The notes under the pieces were generated by a model, which saw nothing but the letters and a program-made list of their open reading frames with translations, was not told where the DNA came from and searched no databases. Positions 23,099 to 29,505 of a stretch of DNA of 29,505 bases are shown piece after piece; position 1 is the first letter of the stretch; each line of letters opens with the position of its first letter. The stretch lies in assembly GCA_964432985.1 (NCBI GenBank), contig CAYSPT010000062.1, forward strand, positions 1-29,505, written 5' to 3'. Source of the DNA: CAYSPT01 sp964432985. GTDB lineage: Bacteria > Muiribacteriota > CAYSPT01. Made by a program: the position numbers and the translations under genes.

Positions 23099-23389
23099 AT
23101 GGACTTTGCTTGGGCTCAAGAGGCGGCTAATGAAGCTGTAAACGGTATTACCGGACAGACTATTACCGATGCGGCCAAGTATATCGGGGCCGGCATTTGT
23201 ATGGGAATCGGAGCCATCGGACCAGGTGTGGGAGAAGGCTTCGCCGCCGGCAAAGCCTGTGAAGGTATTGCAAAAAATCCTGAAACCGCCGGACTGGTAA
23301 CCAGAACAATGCTCATCGGACAGGCCGTATCCGAATCCACGGGTATCTACTCGCTGGTTGTAGCGCTCCTGCTGCTGTTTGTTTTGTAG
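23099..23389 (+). CDS. atpE: F0 ATP synthase subunit c (single hairpin)
   Basis: 96 aa, two membrane helices joined by the polar loop (KNPET). The first helix has IGPGVGEGFAAGKACEG with Glu46; the second has MLIGQAVSESTGIY with Glu79 and Ser80, 33 residues apart. This is the two-carboxylate version of the Na+-type site, as described for the Fusobacterium nucleatum rotor; the SESTGIY tail is typical of Na+-binding rings. The N-terminal extension of about 20 residues before helix 1 is longer than usual. It closely resembles hairpin 1 of the preceding fused gene. The ATG follows GTGAGG at about 8 nt. Confidence 0.96.
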   Translation: MDFAWAQEAANEAVNGITGQTITDAAKYIGAGICMGIGAIGPGVGEGFAAGKACEGIAKNPETAGLVTRTMLIGQAVSESTGIYSLVVALLLLFVL

Positions 23390-23529
23390 GGGTGGTGCCG
23401 ATGTCACCATTTTTATTGTTTGCCGGAAAAACCCAATTGGTCCGGGAAGCTGTCACACGGCTGGTATACGCTTGCATGCTGCAAACAGGTTTCTTTATCC
23501 AGTCGGCAGGTTCCGAACCAGGAGGGAAC

Positions 23530-24063
23530 GTGATTGCGGTAGAGACAACTGAAGGGCCGATGATTGGTATCAATGCCACACTGGCTCTTCAGATGGTTAA
23601 TTTTTTGCTGCTTCTCTACCTCCTTTACCGTTTCTGCTACAAGCCGATTCTAGGTTTTCTCGATGCCCGCAGCCAGGAGGTCAAGGACACCCTGGACGGC
23701 GCTGATCAAACGAAGCAGGAAGCGGAGGGGCTTTTCGAGCGGTACAAAGAGAAGATGGACGGTTCCGAAGAGGAATCGGCCGACATCATCAGAAACGCGG
23801 TCAATGAAGGCGACCAGCAGAAACGGGAGATTATAGCCGCAGCCAAGGAAGAAGCAAGAACCATGGTAGAAGATGCCAAACAAGACATTCTTCGCGAGCA
23901 GCGTAAAGCCATCAAGGAGCTCAGGGAAGAGACCATCAACCTGAGCCTCATGGCCGCTTCCCGTATTATCCAGCACAAGCTGACCGAAGAAGATGACAGG
24001 AAACTGGTTACCAGGTTTATCGACGATCTGGAGGAACTCGATGCGGGGAAGATCGATAGCTAG
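23530..24063 (+). CDS. atpF: F0 ATP synthase subunit b
   Basis: 177 aa from GTG 23530. One membrane helix (GINATLALQMVNFLLLLYLL, then YRFCYKPI) is followed by a long charged coiled coil with LDARSQEVKDTLDGAD at its start, and a C-terminal helix ending in the delta-binding region. This is the standard b-subunit layout, forming the peripheral stalk that holds F1. The start is uncertain: the frame opens back to GTG 23392 and ATG 23401, which would add about 45 residues with a poor hydrophobic stretch. I prefer 23530 because AGGAGG lies just upstream and the length becomes typical. It overlaps atpH by 23 nt. Confidence 0.9.
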   Translation: MIAVETTEGPMIGINATLALQMVNFLLLLYLLYRFCYKPILGFLDARSQEVKDTLDGADQTKQEAEGLFERYKEKMDGSEEESADIIRNAVNEGDQQKREIIAAAKEEARTMVEDAKQDILREQRKAIKELREETINLSLMAASRIIQHKLTEEDDRKLVTRFIDDLEELDAGKIDS

Positions 24064-24601
24064 ACGGTACGCCGAAGGGCTGATGGATTCGGCGAAGAAG
24101 ATGGGGCGGGTGGAAGAATTTGCCACCGAGCTCGCCACTGTCAATTCCATCCTCCAAACAGCGCCCCCGGATGTCGAGCAGTACCTGTCCCACCCCCAGG
24201 TGGAGCGGTCCAGCAAACAGAAACTACTGGAAAAATTGGCCGGTGAAAAAATTTCTAAAGAGATGATACGCCTGACCTCTCTCCTGTTGAAACGCGGCCG
24301 GCTGCAGATATTGCAGATGATCGAGCAGGAGTTTTTACTTATCAAACGAAGCAGTGAAGGTTTCAGGACCATTATTGTTGAAAGCAAACGGGAACTTGAT
24401 AAAAAAGAGAATAAAAACCTGGTTGCCGCACTCGAACGGGTCCTCGATGAAAAAGTTATTCTGGACAACCGGATTGACACCGGTATTATTGGCGGCATAC
24501 GAGTGCGGACCGAGAGCAAGATGATCGACGGAACGATTAACGGTCAACTCGAGACCATGCGGGAAAAATTGATCGATCACATCTCGGAGGACCGCGGTTG
24601 A
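24041..24601 (+). CDS. atpH: F1 ATP synthase subunit delta
   Basis: 186 aa from ATG 24041, with GAGGAA 4 nt upstream. It is the stalk subunit that caps the alpha subunits and joins them to b. Landmarks: the N-terminal RSIARRYAEGL start typical of delta, a six-helix N-domain (about 1-105) and a C-terminal beta/alpha segment with the late pattern GGIRVRTESKMIDGTINGQL. It overlaps atpF by 23 nt. The stop codon sits at the edge of a duplicated leader in front of atpA. Confidence 0.93.
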   Translation: MRGRSIARRYAEGLMDSAKKMGRVEEFATELATVNSILQTAPPDVEQYLSHPQVERSSKQKLLEKLAGEKISKEMIRLTSLLLKRGRLQILQMIEQEFLLIKRSSEGFRTIIVESKRELDKKENKNLVAALERVLDEKVILDNRIDTGIIGGIRVRTESKMIDGTINGQLETMREKLIDHISEDRG

Positions 24602-24700
24602 AGGAGTGAAACAATTCGATGAAGATTAAACCCGAAGAGAGAATTCGGGGTCGCGATTTTAAGGAGTGAAACAATTCGATGAAGATTAGACCCGAAGAGA
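24601..24700 (+). repeat. Duplicated atpA translation-start module
   Basis: 40 nt at 24601-24640 recur at 24661-24700 with one mismatch, an offset of exactly 60 nt. Each copy holds an AAGGAG ribosome-binding site, an ATG 12 nt later and the first seven codons of atpA. After base 40 the copies no longer match. The result is a false first start followed by the real one. Confidence 0.95.
24619..24669 (+). CDS. Mini-ORF from the duplicated atpA start
   Basis: 16 codons (MKIKPEERIRGRDFKE) begin at the copied ATG and end at TGA 24667-24669, three bases inside the second ribosome-binding region of atpA. The first seven residues match AtpA except Lys for Arg at position 4. If translated, ribosomes would finish right at the atpA leader and could reinitiate. 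Whether it is translated is unknown. Confidence 0.3.
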   Translation: MKIKPEERIRGRDFKE

Positions 24701-26217
24701 TAACCCGGATCATACGTGATGAGATCGAAAAGGTAGATCTCACCATGGATCTGGCCGACGTAGGCTACACCATCCAGGTAGGCGACGGTATCGCCCTGGT
24801 CTACGGACTTATCAACTGCATGGCCGGGGAGCTGCTGCGGTTTCCCAACGATGTGTTTGGAATGGCCCTCAACCTGGAAGAAGAGCACGTCGGGTGCGTG
24901 CTGCTGGGAGAAACAACCAAAGTCAAGGAAGGCGACATCGTCAAGCGCACCGAGCGCATCGTCGAGGTGCCGGTAGGATCTGAAATGGTCGGCCGGGTAG
25001 TCAACGCCCTGGGGCAGCCGGTTGACGGCCGGGGTCCAATCAAGACCGACAAATTCCGTCCCATCGAGTTCAAGGCTCCCGGTGTCATCCACCGTCAACC
25101 GGTGTCGGTGCCGCTTCAAACCGGGTTGAAATCCATCGATGCCATGACCCCCATCGGCCGTGGCCAGCGCGAGCTCATCATCGGCGACCGGCAAACCGGA
25201 AAAACCGCTCTGGCCCTCGATACCATCCTGAACCAGAAAGGCCAGGATGTCATTTGCATCTACGTGGCTATCGGACAGAAAAAATCCACTGTGGCCAAGG
25301 TGGTCAAGACTCTACGCGAGCATGGGGCCATGGATTATACCACCGTGGTGTTGGCATCGGCTTCCGAACCGTCTCCCCAGCAATATATCGCCCCTTACTC
25401 CGGGGTGGCCATCGGCGAGTACTTCATGTTCGACGAGAACAAAGACGTGCTGTGCATCTACGACGACCTGTCCAAGCACGCCGTAGCCTACCGGCAGATT
25501 TCTCTGCTGCTCAGACGCCCCCCCGGACGGGAGGCCTTTCCGGGTGACATCTTCTACCTTCACTCGCGGCTCCTGGAACGGGCGGTCAAGTTGTCAGACG
25601 AACTGGGAGCGGGCTCCCTCACGGCGCTGCCTATCATAGAAACCCAGGCCGGCGACGTGTCAGCCTACATCCCCACCAACGTCATTTCCATTACCGATGG
25701 TCAGATCTATCTGGAGTCCGAACTTTTCTACTCGGGTTTCCGGCCGGCCATCAACGTTGGCCTCTCTGTTTCCCGCGTGGGCGGCAAAGCACAGATTCCG
25801 GCCATGAAGAAGGTAGCCGGACGCTTGAGAATCGACCTGGCCCAGTACCGGGAACTGGCGGCCTTCGCCCAGTTCGGTTCAGACCTTGACAAGGCCACTC
25901 AGGCCCAGTTGGCCCGGGGTGAGCGCACTATGGAGATACTGAAGCAGAACCAGTACGAACCCATGTCCGTGGAAAACCAGGTGTTGATTATTTACGCCGT
26001 TGCCAACGGGTTTCTCGACGAACTGGAGATAGGGCAATTGGGCTCATTCGAGAAGTTTTTTCACACCTGGATGCAAGATAACCAGGCAGCAGCCCTCAGT
26101 GATTTGAGAGAGAAAAAGAAGCTAAGTGACCAGCTTATCGATACATTTAAAGAATGTATTCCGCAAGCCGTTAAAGCCTTCCAGGGGGAAAGCGGCAAGG
26201 AAATGGCTGCTGTCTAG
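24679..26217 (+). CDS. atpA: F1 ATP synthase subunit alpha
   Basis: 512 aa, close to the family length. The non-catalytic nucleotide site has Walker A GDRQTGKT at 169-176. The arginine finger toward the beta catalytic site is expected at Arg366 in PAINVGLSVSRVGG, the alpha signature. RRPPGREAFPGD at 279-290 is the usual following loop. The C-terminal helical domain ends in a normal length, with no added inhibitory tail. The ATG follows the second copy of the duplicated leader (AAGGAG). It is followed by the 17-bp repeat array before atpG. Confidence 0.98.
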   Translation: MKIRPEEITRIIRDEIEKVDLTMDLADVGYTIQVGDGIALVYGLINCMAGELLRFPNDVFGMALNLEEEHVGCVLLGETTKVKEGDIVKRTERIVEVPVGSEMVGRVVNALGQPVDGRGPIKTDKFRPIEFKAPGVIHRQPVSVPLQTGLKSIDAMTPIGRGQRELIIGDRQTGKTALALDTILNQKGQDVICIYVAIGQKKSTVAKVVKTLREHGAMDYTTVVLASASEPSPQQYIAPYSGVAIGEYFMFDENKDVLCIYDDLSKHAVAYRQISLLLRRPPGREAFPGDIFYLHSRLLERAVKLSDELGAGSLTALPIIETQAGDVSAYIPTNVISITDGQIYLESELFYSGFRPAINVGLSVSRVGGKAQIPAMKKVAGRLRIDLAQYRELAAFAQFGSDLDKATQAQLARGERTMEILKQNQYEPMSVENQVLIIYAVANGFLDELEIGQLGSFEKFFHTWMQDNQAAALSDLREKKKLSDQLIDTFKECIPQAVKAFQGESGKEMAAV

Positions 26218-26228
26218 CGCACGGCCAG

Positions 26229-26433
26229 GAATAAGGCAAGTAGATGAATAAGGCAAGTAGATGAATAAGGCAAGTAGATGAANNNNNNNNNNNNNNNNNN
26301 NNNNNNNNNNNNNNNNNNNNNNNNNNNNNNNNNNNNNNNNNNNNNNNNNNNNNNNNNNNNNNNNNNNNNNNNNNNNNNNNNNGAATAAGGCAAGTAGATG
26401 AATAAGGCAAGTAGATGAATAAGGCAAGTAGAT
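26229..26433 (+). repeat. 17-bp tandem repeat array between atpA and atpG
   Basis: The unit GAATAAGGCAAGTAGAT occurs three full times before the N gap (26229-26279, plus three bases) and three times after it (26383-26433). All visible units are identical. Each holds an ATAAGG-type ribosome-binding site and, with the next unit, an ATG seven bases later. Each ATG opens a six-codon ORF (MNKASR) whose TGA overlaps the following ATG as ATGA. The last ATG is the atpG start. The total copy number is unknown. Confidence 0.95.
26283..26382. other. Assembly gap of 100 Ns inside the 17-bp repeat
   Basis: Exactly 100 Ns, the conventional size for a gap of unknown length, interrupt the repeat array. The same unit flanks both sides in the same direction, so the missing part is most likely more of the array that short reads could not span, but other sequence could be hidden there. 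Confidence 0.97.
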
Positions 26434-27277
26434 GAAGCAGCTCAAGGAAATAGTCAGACGAATACGCAGCGTCAAGAACACCCGGCAGATCACCCGGGCC
26501 ATGGAGATGGTGTCCGCTGCCCGGCTGCGCAAGGTGGAAAAAAAGGTGCTCAAAGGCAAGCGCTATTACGGGCAGCTGAAAAGTACCCTTCACAACCATC
26601 TTGCCCGCCTGTACGGCGAGGCTCACCCTTTCTTCCAGGCCGGAACCGGCGAAAAAGAGCTTCTGCTGGTTATTGCCGGGGAGCGGGGTTTGTGCGGCAG
26701 CTACAACACCGCTATCCTGGACCGGGCCATAAAGTGGGCCAATGAAGACAGGGCCGGCCGTAGTTTCATGGTTGCCGGACGGCGCGGCCAGGACAAACTC
26801 CGTGCCAAAGGCTTTACGCTGGACCGTTCCTGGACCGACATAAAGCTTAACATTCTGAACCAGGTGGCGGAGGAGATTCGCAGCGCCATCGTAAAGGGAT
26901 TTAATGAAGGCCTTTATTCTTCGGTTCACGTTCTTTACACCAGCTATTTTTCAGCAGTTAAGAAAGATGTAACCGTCGAGCAGCTCCTGCCGCTTGAATT
27001 TTCTGGCGAACCGGAGGCCGACGATTTTACCTACGAACCATCCAAAGCAGGCGTCATCGGAACGCTAGCGTCCAGGTTCGTGGAAGTTTCCATCCTGCAT
27101 GCGCTCACGGAAGCCATGGCCAGCGAATTCTCATCACGCATGGTGGCCATGAAGTCGGCCACTGACAATGCCGACGAGATGCTGGATAAATTGATACTGG
27201 ACAAGAACCGTGCCCGGCAGGCGGCCATCACCACTGAAATTACTGAAATCGCCAGCGGGGCTGAAGCACTCAAGTGA
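26432..27277 (+). CDS. atpG: F1 ATP synthase subunit gamma
   Basis: 281 aa. The N-terminal helix (VRRIRSVKNTRQITRAMEMV) and the C-terminal helix (DKNRARQAAITTEITEIASG) form the coiled-coil rotor shaft, and the middle holds the alpha/beta domain (GERGLCGSYNT at about 81-91). Length and both helices are normal. The ATG is supplied by the last unit of the 17-bp array, with AAGG 7 nt upstream, so translation of gamma depends directly on the repeat. The last three codons lie in a 16-bp repeat. Confidence 0.97.
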   Translation: MKQLKEIVRRIRSVKNTRQITRAMEMVSAARLRKVEKKVLKGKRYYGQLKSTLHNHLARLYGEAHPFFQAGTGEKELLLVIAGERGLCGSYNTAILDRAIKWANEDRAGRSFMVAGRRGQDKLRAKGFTLDRSWTDIKLNILNQVAEEIRSAIVKGFNEGLYSSVHVLYTSYFSAVKKDVTVEQLLPLEFSGEPEADDFTYEPSKAGVIGTLASRFVEVSILHALTEAMASEFSSRMVAMKSATDNADEMLDKLILDKNRARQAAITTEITEIASGAEALK

Positions 27278-27304
27278 TCAAGCACTCAAGTGATCAAGCA
27301 CTCA
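27265..27304 (+). repeat. 16-bp tandem repeat across the atpG stop
   Basis: AGCACTCAAGTGATCA is present at 27265-27280 and 27281-27296, with half of a third copy at 27297-27304. The first copy encodes the end of AtpG and its TGA. The array lies just upstream of the AAGGAAGG ribosome-binding site of atpD. Confidence 0.92.
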
Positions 27305-27324
27305 CAAAGTAAGGAAGGTAACAC

Positions 27325-28878
27325 ATGCGTGAAGGAAAGATAACCCAGGTCATCGGCCCGGTCGTTGACGTGGAGTTCCCCGAAGGGGAGCTTCCTACCA
27401 TCTACAACTCACTTATTATCACCAGAAAAGACGATAGCCGCCTGGTACTGGAAGTCCATCAGCATATGGGCGACAATGTGATACGCGCCGTTGCCATGGA
27501 CTCCACAGACGGCCTGGTACGCGGAATGACCGTGAAAGACACCGGCAAACCCATATGCGTTCCGGTGGGTCCGGCCACCCTTGGGCGCCTCATCAACGTG
27601 GTAGGCGAACCCATCGACGAAATGGGCAAGATCAAGACCGACACATATTATCCCATTCACCGGGATCCGCCGTCCTTCGTCGATCAGGAAACCACCACCG
27701 AGATCCTGGAAACGGGACTCAAAGTGGTCGACATGCTGGCCCCTTACTCTAAAGGCGGCAAGATTGGACTGTTCGGCGGCGCCGGCGTGGGCAAGACGGT
27801 TCTCATCATGGAGCTCATACGTAATATCGCCACCGAGCACGGCGGCGTTTCTATTTTCGGCGGTGTGGGCGAGCGGACCCGCGAGGGCAACGACCTGTGG
27901 CTGGAAATGCAGGAATCGGGAGTCCTGGCCAAGACCGCCATGGTGTTCGGACAGATGAACGAGCCGCCCGGAGCACGTCAGCGGGTAGGGTTGACGGCAC
28001 TGACCACCGCCGAGTACTTCCGTGACGAGGAAGGGCAGGACGTGCTGTTGTTCATCGACAATATCTTTCGCTTCACCCAGGCCGGGTCCGAGGTGTCGGC
28101 GCTTCTGGGACGCATGCCCAGCGCCGTGGGCTACCAGCCCACGCTCTCCACCGAGATGGGCGAACTGCAGGAACGCATCACCTCCACCCGCAAGGGCTCC
28201 ATCACATCGGTTCAGGCCATCTATGTCCCGGCTGACGACCTGACCGACCCGGCGCCGGCCACCACCTTCGCGCATCTGGACGCCACCACTGTCCTGTCGC
28301 GCCAGATAGTCGAACTTGGCATCTACCCGGCGGTGGACCCGCTTGATTCCACCTCCCGTATCCTCGATCCGCGGGTGGTGGGGCAGGAGCATTACCAGGT
28401 GGCCCGGGTGGTGCAGCAGATCCTGCAGCGTTACAAGGAACTGCAGGACATCATTGCCATTTTGGGGATGGACGAACTATCCGACGAGGACAAGGTTCTG
28501 GTGGGACGGGCCCGGAAGATCCAGCGTTTCATGAGTCAGCCCTTCTTCGTGGCCGAAGCGTTTACCGGCTCGCCAGGGCGCTACGTACCGCTTAAAGAGA
28601 CCATCAGGGCTTTCCGGGAAATAGTGGAAGGCAAACACGACAAGTACCCGGAGCAGGCTTTCTTCATGTGCGGTCCCATCGAGGAGGTGGCTGAAAACGC
28701 CATGAAGCTCAACCCGGACCTGTTCAAGAAAACACCGCAGCACATCAAGTACAAGAAACGGGCCCAGGACGAAAACATTATAGTCAAAGCCAGGGCCGAT
28801 CTCGGTGGAGCCATTGCCGAAAGCCAGGAAGAATCTGAAGAGGCCGAAGTTCCACCGGCAGCGGAGGAGAAAGAATAG
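27325..28878 (+). CDS. atpD: F1 ATP synthase subunit beta with C-terminal extension
   Basis: 517 aa. The catalytic site is intact: Walker A GGAGVGKT at 151-158, GERTREG at 182-188 with the catalytic glutamate Glu183, and LLFIDNIFRFTQAGSE with the Walker B aspartate. DELSDED replaces the usual DELSEED lever near residue 390. The normal family end (an EQAFFMCGPIEEV segment and AMKL) is followed by about 55 extra residues, first basic and then strongly acidic (QEESEEAEVPPAAEEKE). The ATG has AAGGAAGG 6 nt upstream. atpC follows after 3 nt. Confidence 0.98.
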   Translation: MREGKITQVIGPVVDVEFPEGELPTIYNSLIITRKDDSRLVLEVHQHMGDNVIRAVAMDSTDGLVRGMTVKDTGKPICVPVGPATLGRLINVVGEPIDEMGKIKTDTYYPIHRDPPSFVDQETTTEILETGLKVVDMLAPYSKGGKIGLFGGAGVGKTVLIMELIRNIATEHGGVSIFGGVGERTREGNDLWLEMQESGVLAKTAMVFGQMNEPPGARQRVGLTALTTAEYFRDEEGQDVLLFIDNIFRFTQAGSEVSALLGRMPSAVGYQPTLSTEMGELQERITSTRKGSITSVQAIYVPADDLTDPAPATTFAHLDATTVLSRQIVELGIYPAVDPLDSTSRILDPRVVGQEHYQVARVVQQILQRYKELQDIIAILGMDELSDEDKVLVGRARKIQRFMSQPFFVAEAFTGSPGRYVPLKETIRAFREIVEGKHDKYPEQAFFMCGPIEEVAENAMKLNPDLFKKTPQHIKYKKRAQDENIIVKARADLGGAIAESQEESEEAEVPPAAEEKE

Positions 28879-28881
28879 ACC

Positions 28882-29298
28882 ATGAGCGACCTCTTGACGG
28901 TCCGCCTCCTGACGCAGGAGGAGGAGAAACTGGTAGTCGAAACCGTAGAGATACGCGGGCAGACCCCGTCCGGAATGTTTTCCATCCATCCCGGGCACAC
29001 GCCGCTCATGACCACGCTGTCCATCTGCCCCCTGGAGCTGTACGAGACGGCGGAAACGATACACCGTCTGGCCCTGACCGGCGGTTTTCTCCAGGTAAGG
29101 GATAATGACGTTCTCATCCTGGCCCGAACCGCCGAGCTGCCAGGCGAAATAGACGTAGAGCGGGCGGAGTCATCAAAAGACCGGGCCGAACAACGGCTCG
29201 ACCCGGCCGACAAGAAAGAAGAACTGGATTATGCCCGTGCCATGGCCGCCATGTCACGTGCCCTGGTCAGGCTCGACGTTGCAGGTGCGCTCTCGTAA
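28882..29298 (+). CDS. atpC: F1 ATP synthase subunit epsilon
   Basis: 138 aa, normal length. The N-terminal beta sandwich contains IHPGHTPLMTTLS at about 35-47 and LALTGGFLQVRDNDVLILA at about 63-81, which are standard landmarks. The C-terminal helical hairpin (about 90-135) that can inhibit ATP hydrolysis is present. ATG follows the atpD stop by 3 nt with GGAGGAG further upstream. It is the last gene of the operon in this window. Confidence 0.96.
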   Translation: MSDLLTVRLLTQEEEKLVVETVEIRGQTPSGMFSIHPGHTPLMTTLSICPLELYETAETIHRLALTGGFLQVRDNDVLILARTAELPGEIDVERAESSKDRAEQRLDPADKKEELDYARAMAAMSRALVRLDVAGALS

Positions 29299-29305
29299 AG
29301 AGGCT

Positions 29306-29403
29306 CGGATACCGGTTCCAATGAGGTTTGTGTTCTACCTCGATCCGTACAATGAATGATCACAAATAAAAGCTCATGTGAAATGTATCCTCGCTTATTT
29401 GTG
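29306..29403 (+). other. Inverted repeats after the atp operon
   Basis: Two structures lie in the 207 nt after atpC, which has no ORF of note. CGGAT/ATCCG (29306-29310 and 29343-29347) enclose GAGGT/ACCTC. CACAAATAA (29361-29369) pairs perfectly with TTATTTGTG (29395-29403) around a 25-nt loop. Neither is followed by a uridine run, so neither is a clear intrinsic terminator, but the operon probably ends here. Confidence 0.3.
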
Positions 29404-29437
29404 TGCTCTGCAAGATCATAAAATTCTAATTTATCTG

Positions 29438-29466
29438 TTGACTAATAACAGAAGTTGTCGTATCAT
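29438..29466 (+). promoter_or_regulatory. Sigma70-type promoter for a gene beyond the window
   Basis: TTGACT (29438-29443) and TATCAT (29461-29466) are 17 bp apart. The gene it would drive begins after the end of the window. Confidence 0.55.
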
Positions 29467-29505
29467 CCCGGCTCGAACATGGTCTTTGAGCCGCGGACCG
29501 CTGAT

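Noticed and set aside
24577..25194. 205-codon - strand ORF over the start of atpA
   Set aside because: It spans the duplicated leader and the conserved alpha sequence in antisense; no support as a gene.
26229..26433. CRISPR-like array between atpA and atpG
   Set aside because: The 17-bp units abut directly with no spacers, and no cas gene is near; it is a simple tandem repeat.
26122..26929. Long - strand ORFs across the repeat and gap
   Set aside because: They run through 100 Ns translated as unknown residues and through the repeat, antisense to atpA and atpG; they are shadows.
27409..28392. 327-codon - strand ORF inside atpD
   Set aside because: It is antisense to a clearly recognised beta subunit, has no recognisable domain and reflects codon bias of the sense gene.

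Overview
The window is one stretch of bacterial chromosome, densely packed and mostly on the + strand, with many TTG and GTG starts. A LolA-like carrier, a CsgG-family protein and a type IV pilus-like assembly set point to a diderm (Gram-negative-type) bacterium. The ATP synthase rotor genes carry Na+-type ion-binding motifs, which fits an anaerobe. The phylum cannot be fixed from this sequence. A run of exactly 100 Ns inside a tandem repeat suggests a draft or metagenome assembly.

Layout. 111-9564: a surface or envelope cluster with a FapA/DUF342 protein, a CsgG-family protein, an isoaspartyl peptidase/asparaginase, then pilC-, pilB-, pilM-, pilN-, pilO-like genes and a short pilP-position gene. 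9619-10710 (- strand): a polytopic membrane protein with the three motif positions of presenilin/signal-peptide-peptidase proteases. 10842-14622: overlapping genes speD, speE, DUF3006 and a DUF2723 GT-C-like membrane protein with TPRs. 14786-18172: a secreted TPR/FxLYD protein, a 799-aa HEAT-repeat protein and a FlgM-like protein. 18243-19187 (- strand): a double cyclic-nucleotide-binding-domain protein. 19264-19573: a gene-free region with inverted repeats and a promoter. 19574-29298: rpiB, a LolA-like gene and a complete F-type ATP synthase operon (atpZ, atpI, atpB, two atpE genes, atpF, atpH, atpA, atpG, atpD, atpC). The window ends in a promoter for a gene beyond it.

Most notable: (1) the ATP synthase has two c-subunit genes. 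One is an ordinary single hairpin with a two-carboxylate Na+-type site. The other is a three-hairpin fusion in which only the first hairpin keeps the carboxylates. (2) Short tandem duplications recur at gene junctions (pilB/pilM, atpH/atpA, atpA/atpG, atpG/atpD). Several copy a ribosome-binding site with a start or stop codon and so create mini-ORFs. The clearest is a 17-bp repeat between atpA and atpG that forms a chain of ATGA-overlapping six-codon ORFs. Similar in-frame repeats occur inside two genes. (3) The - strand membrane protein is a candidate bacterial presenilin/SPP-like protease.
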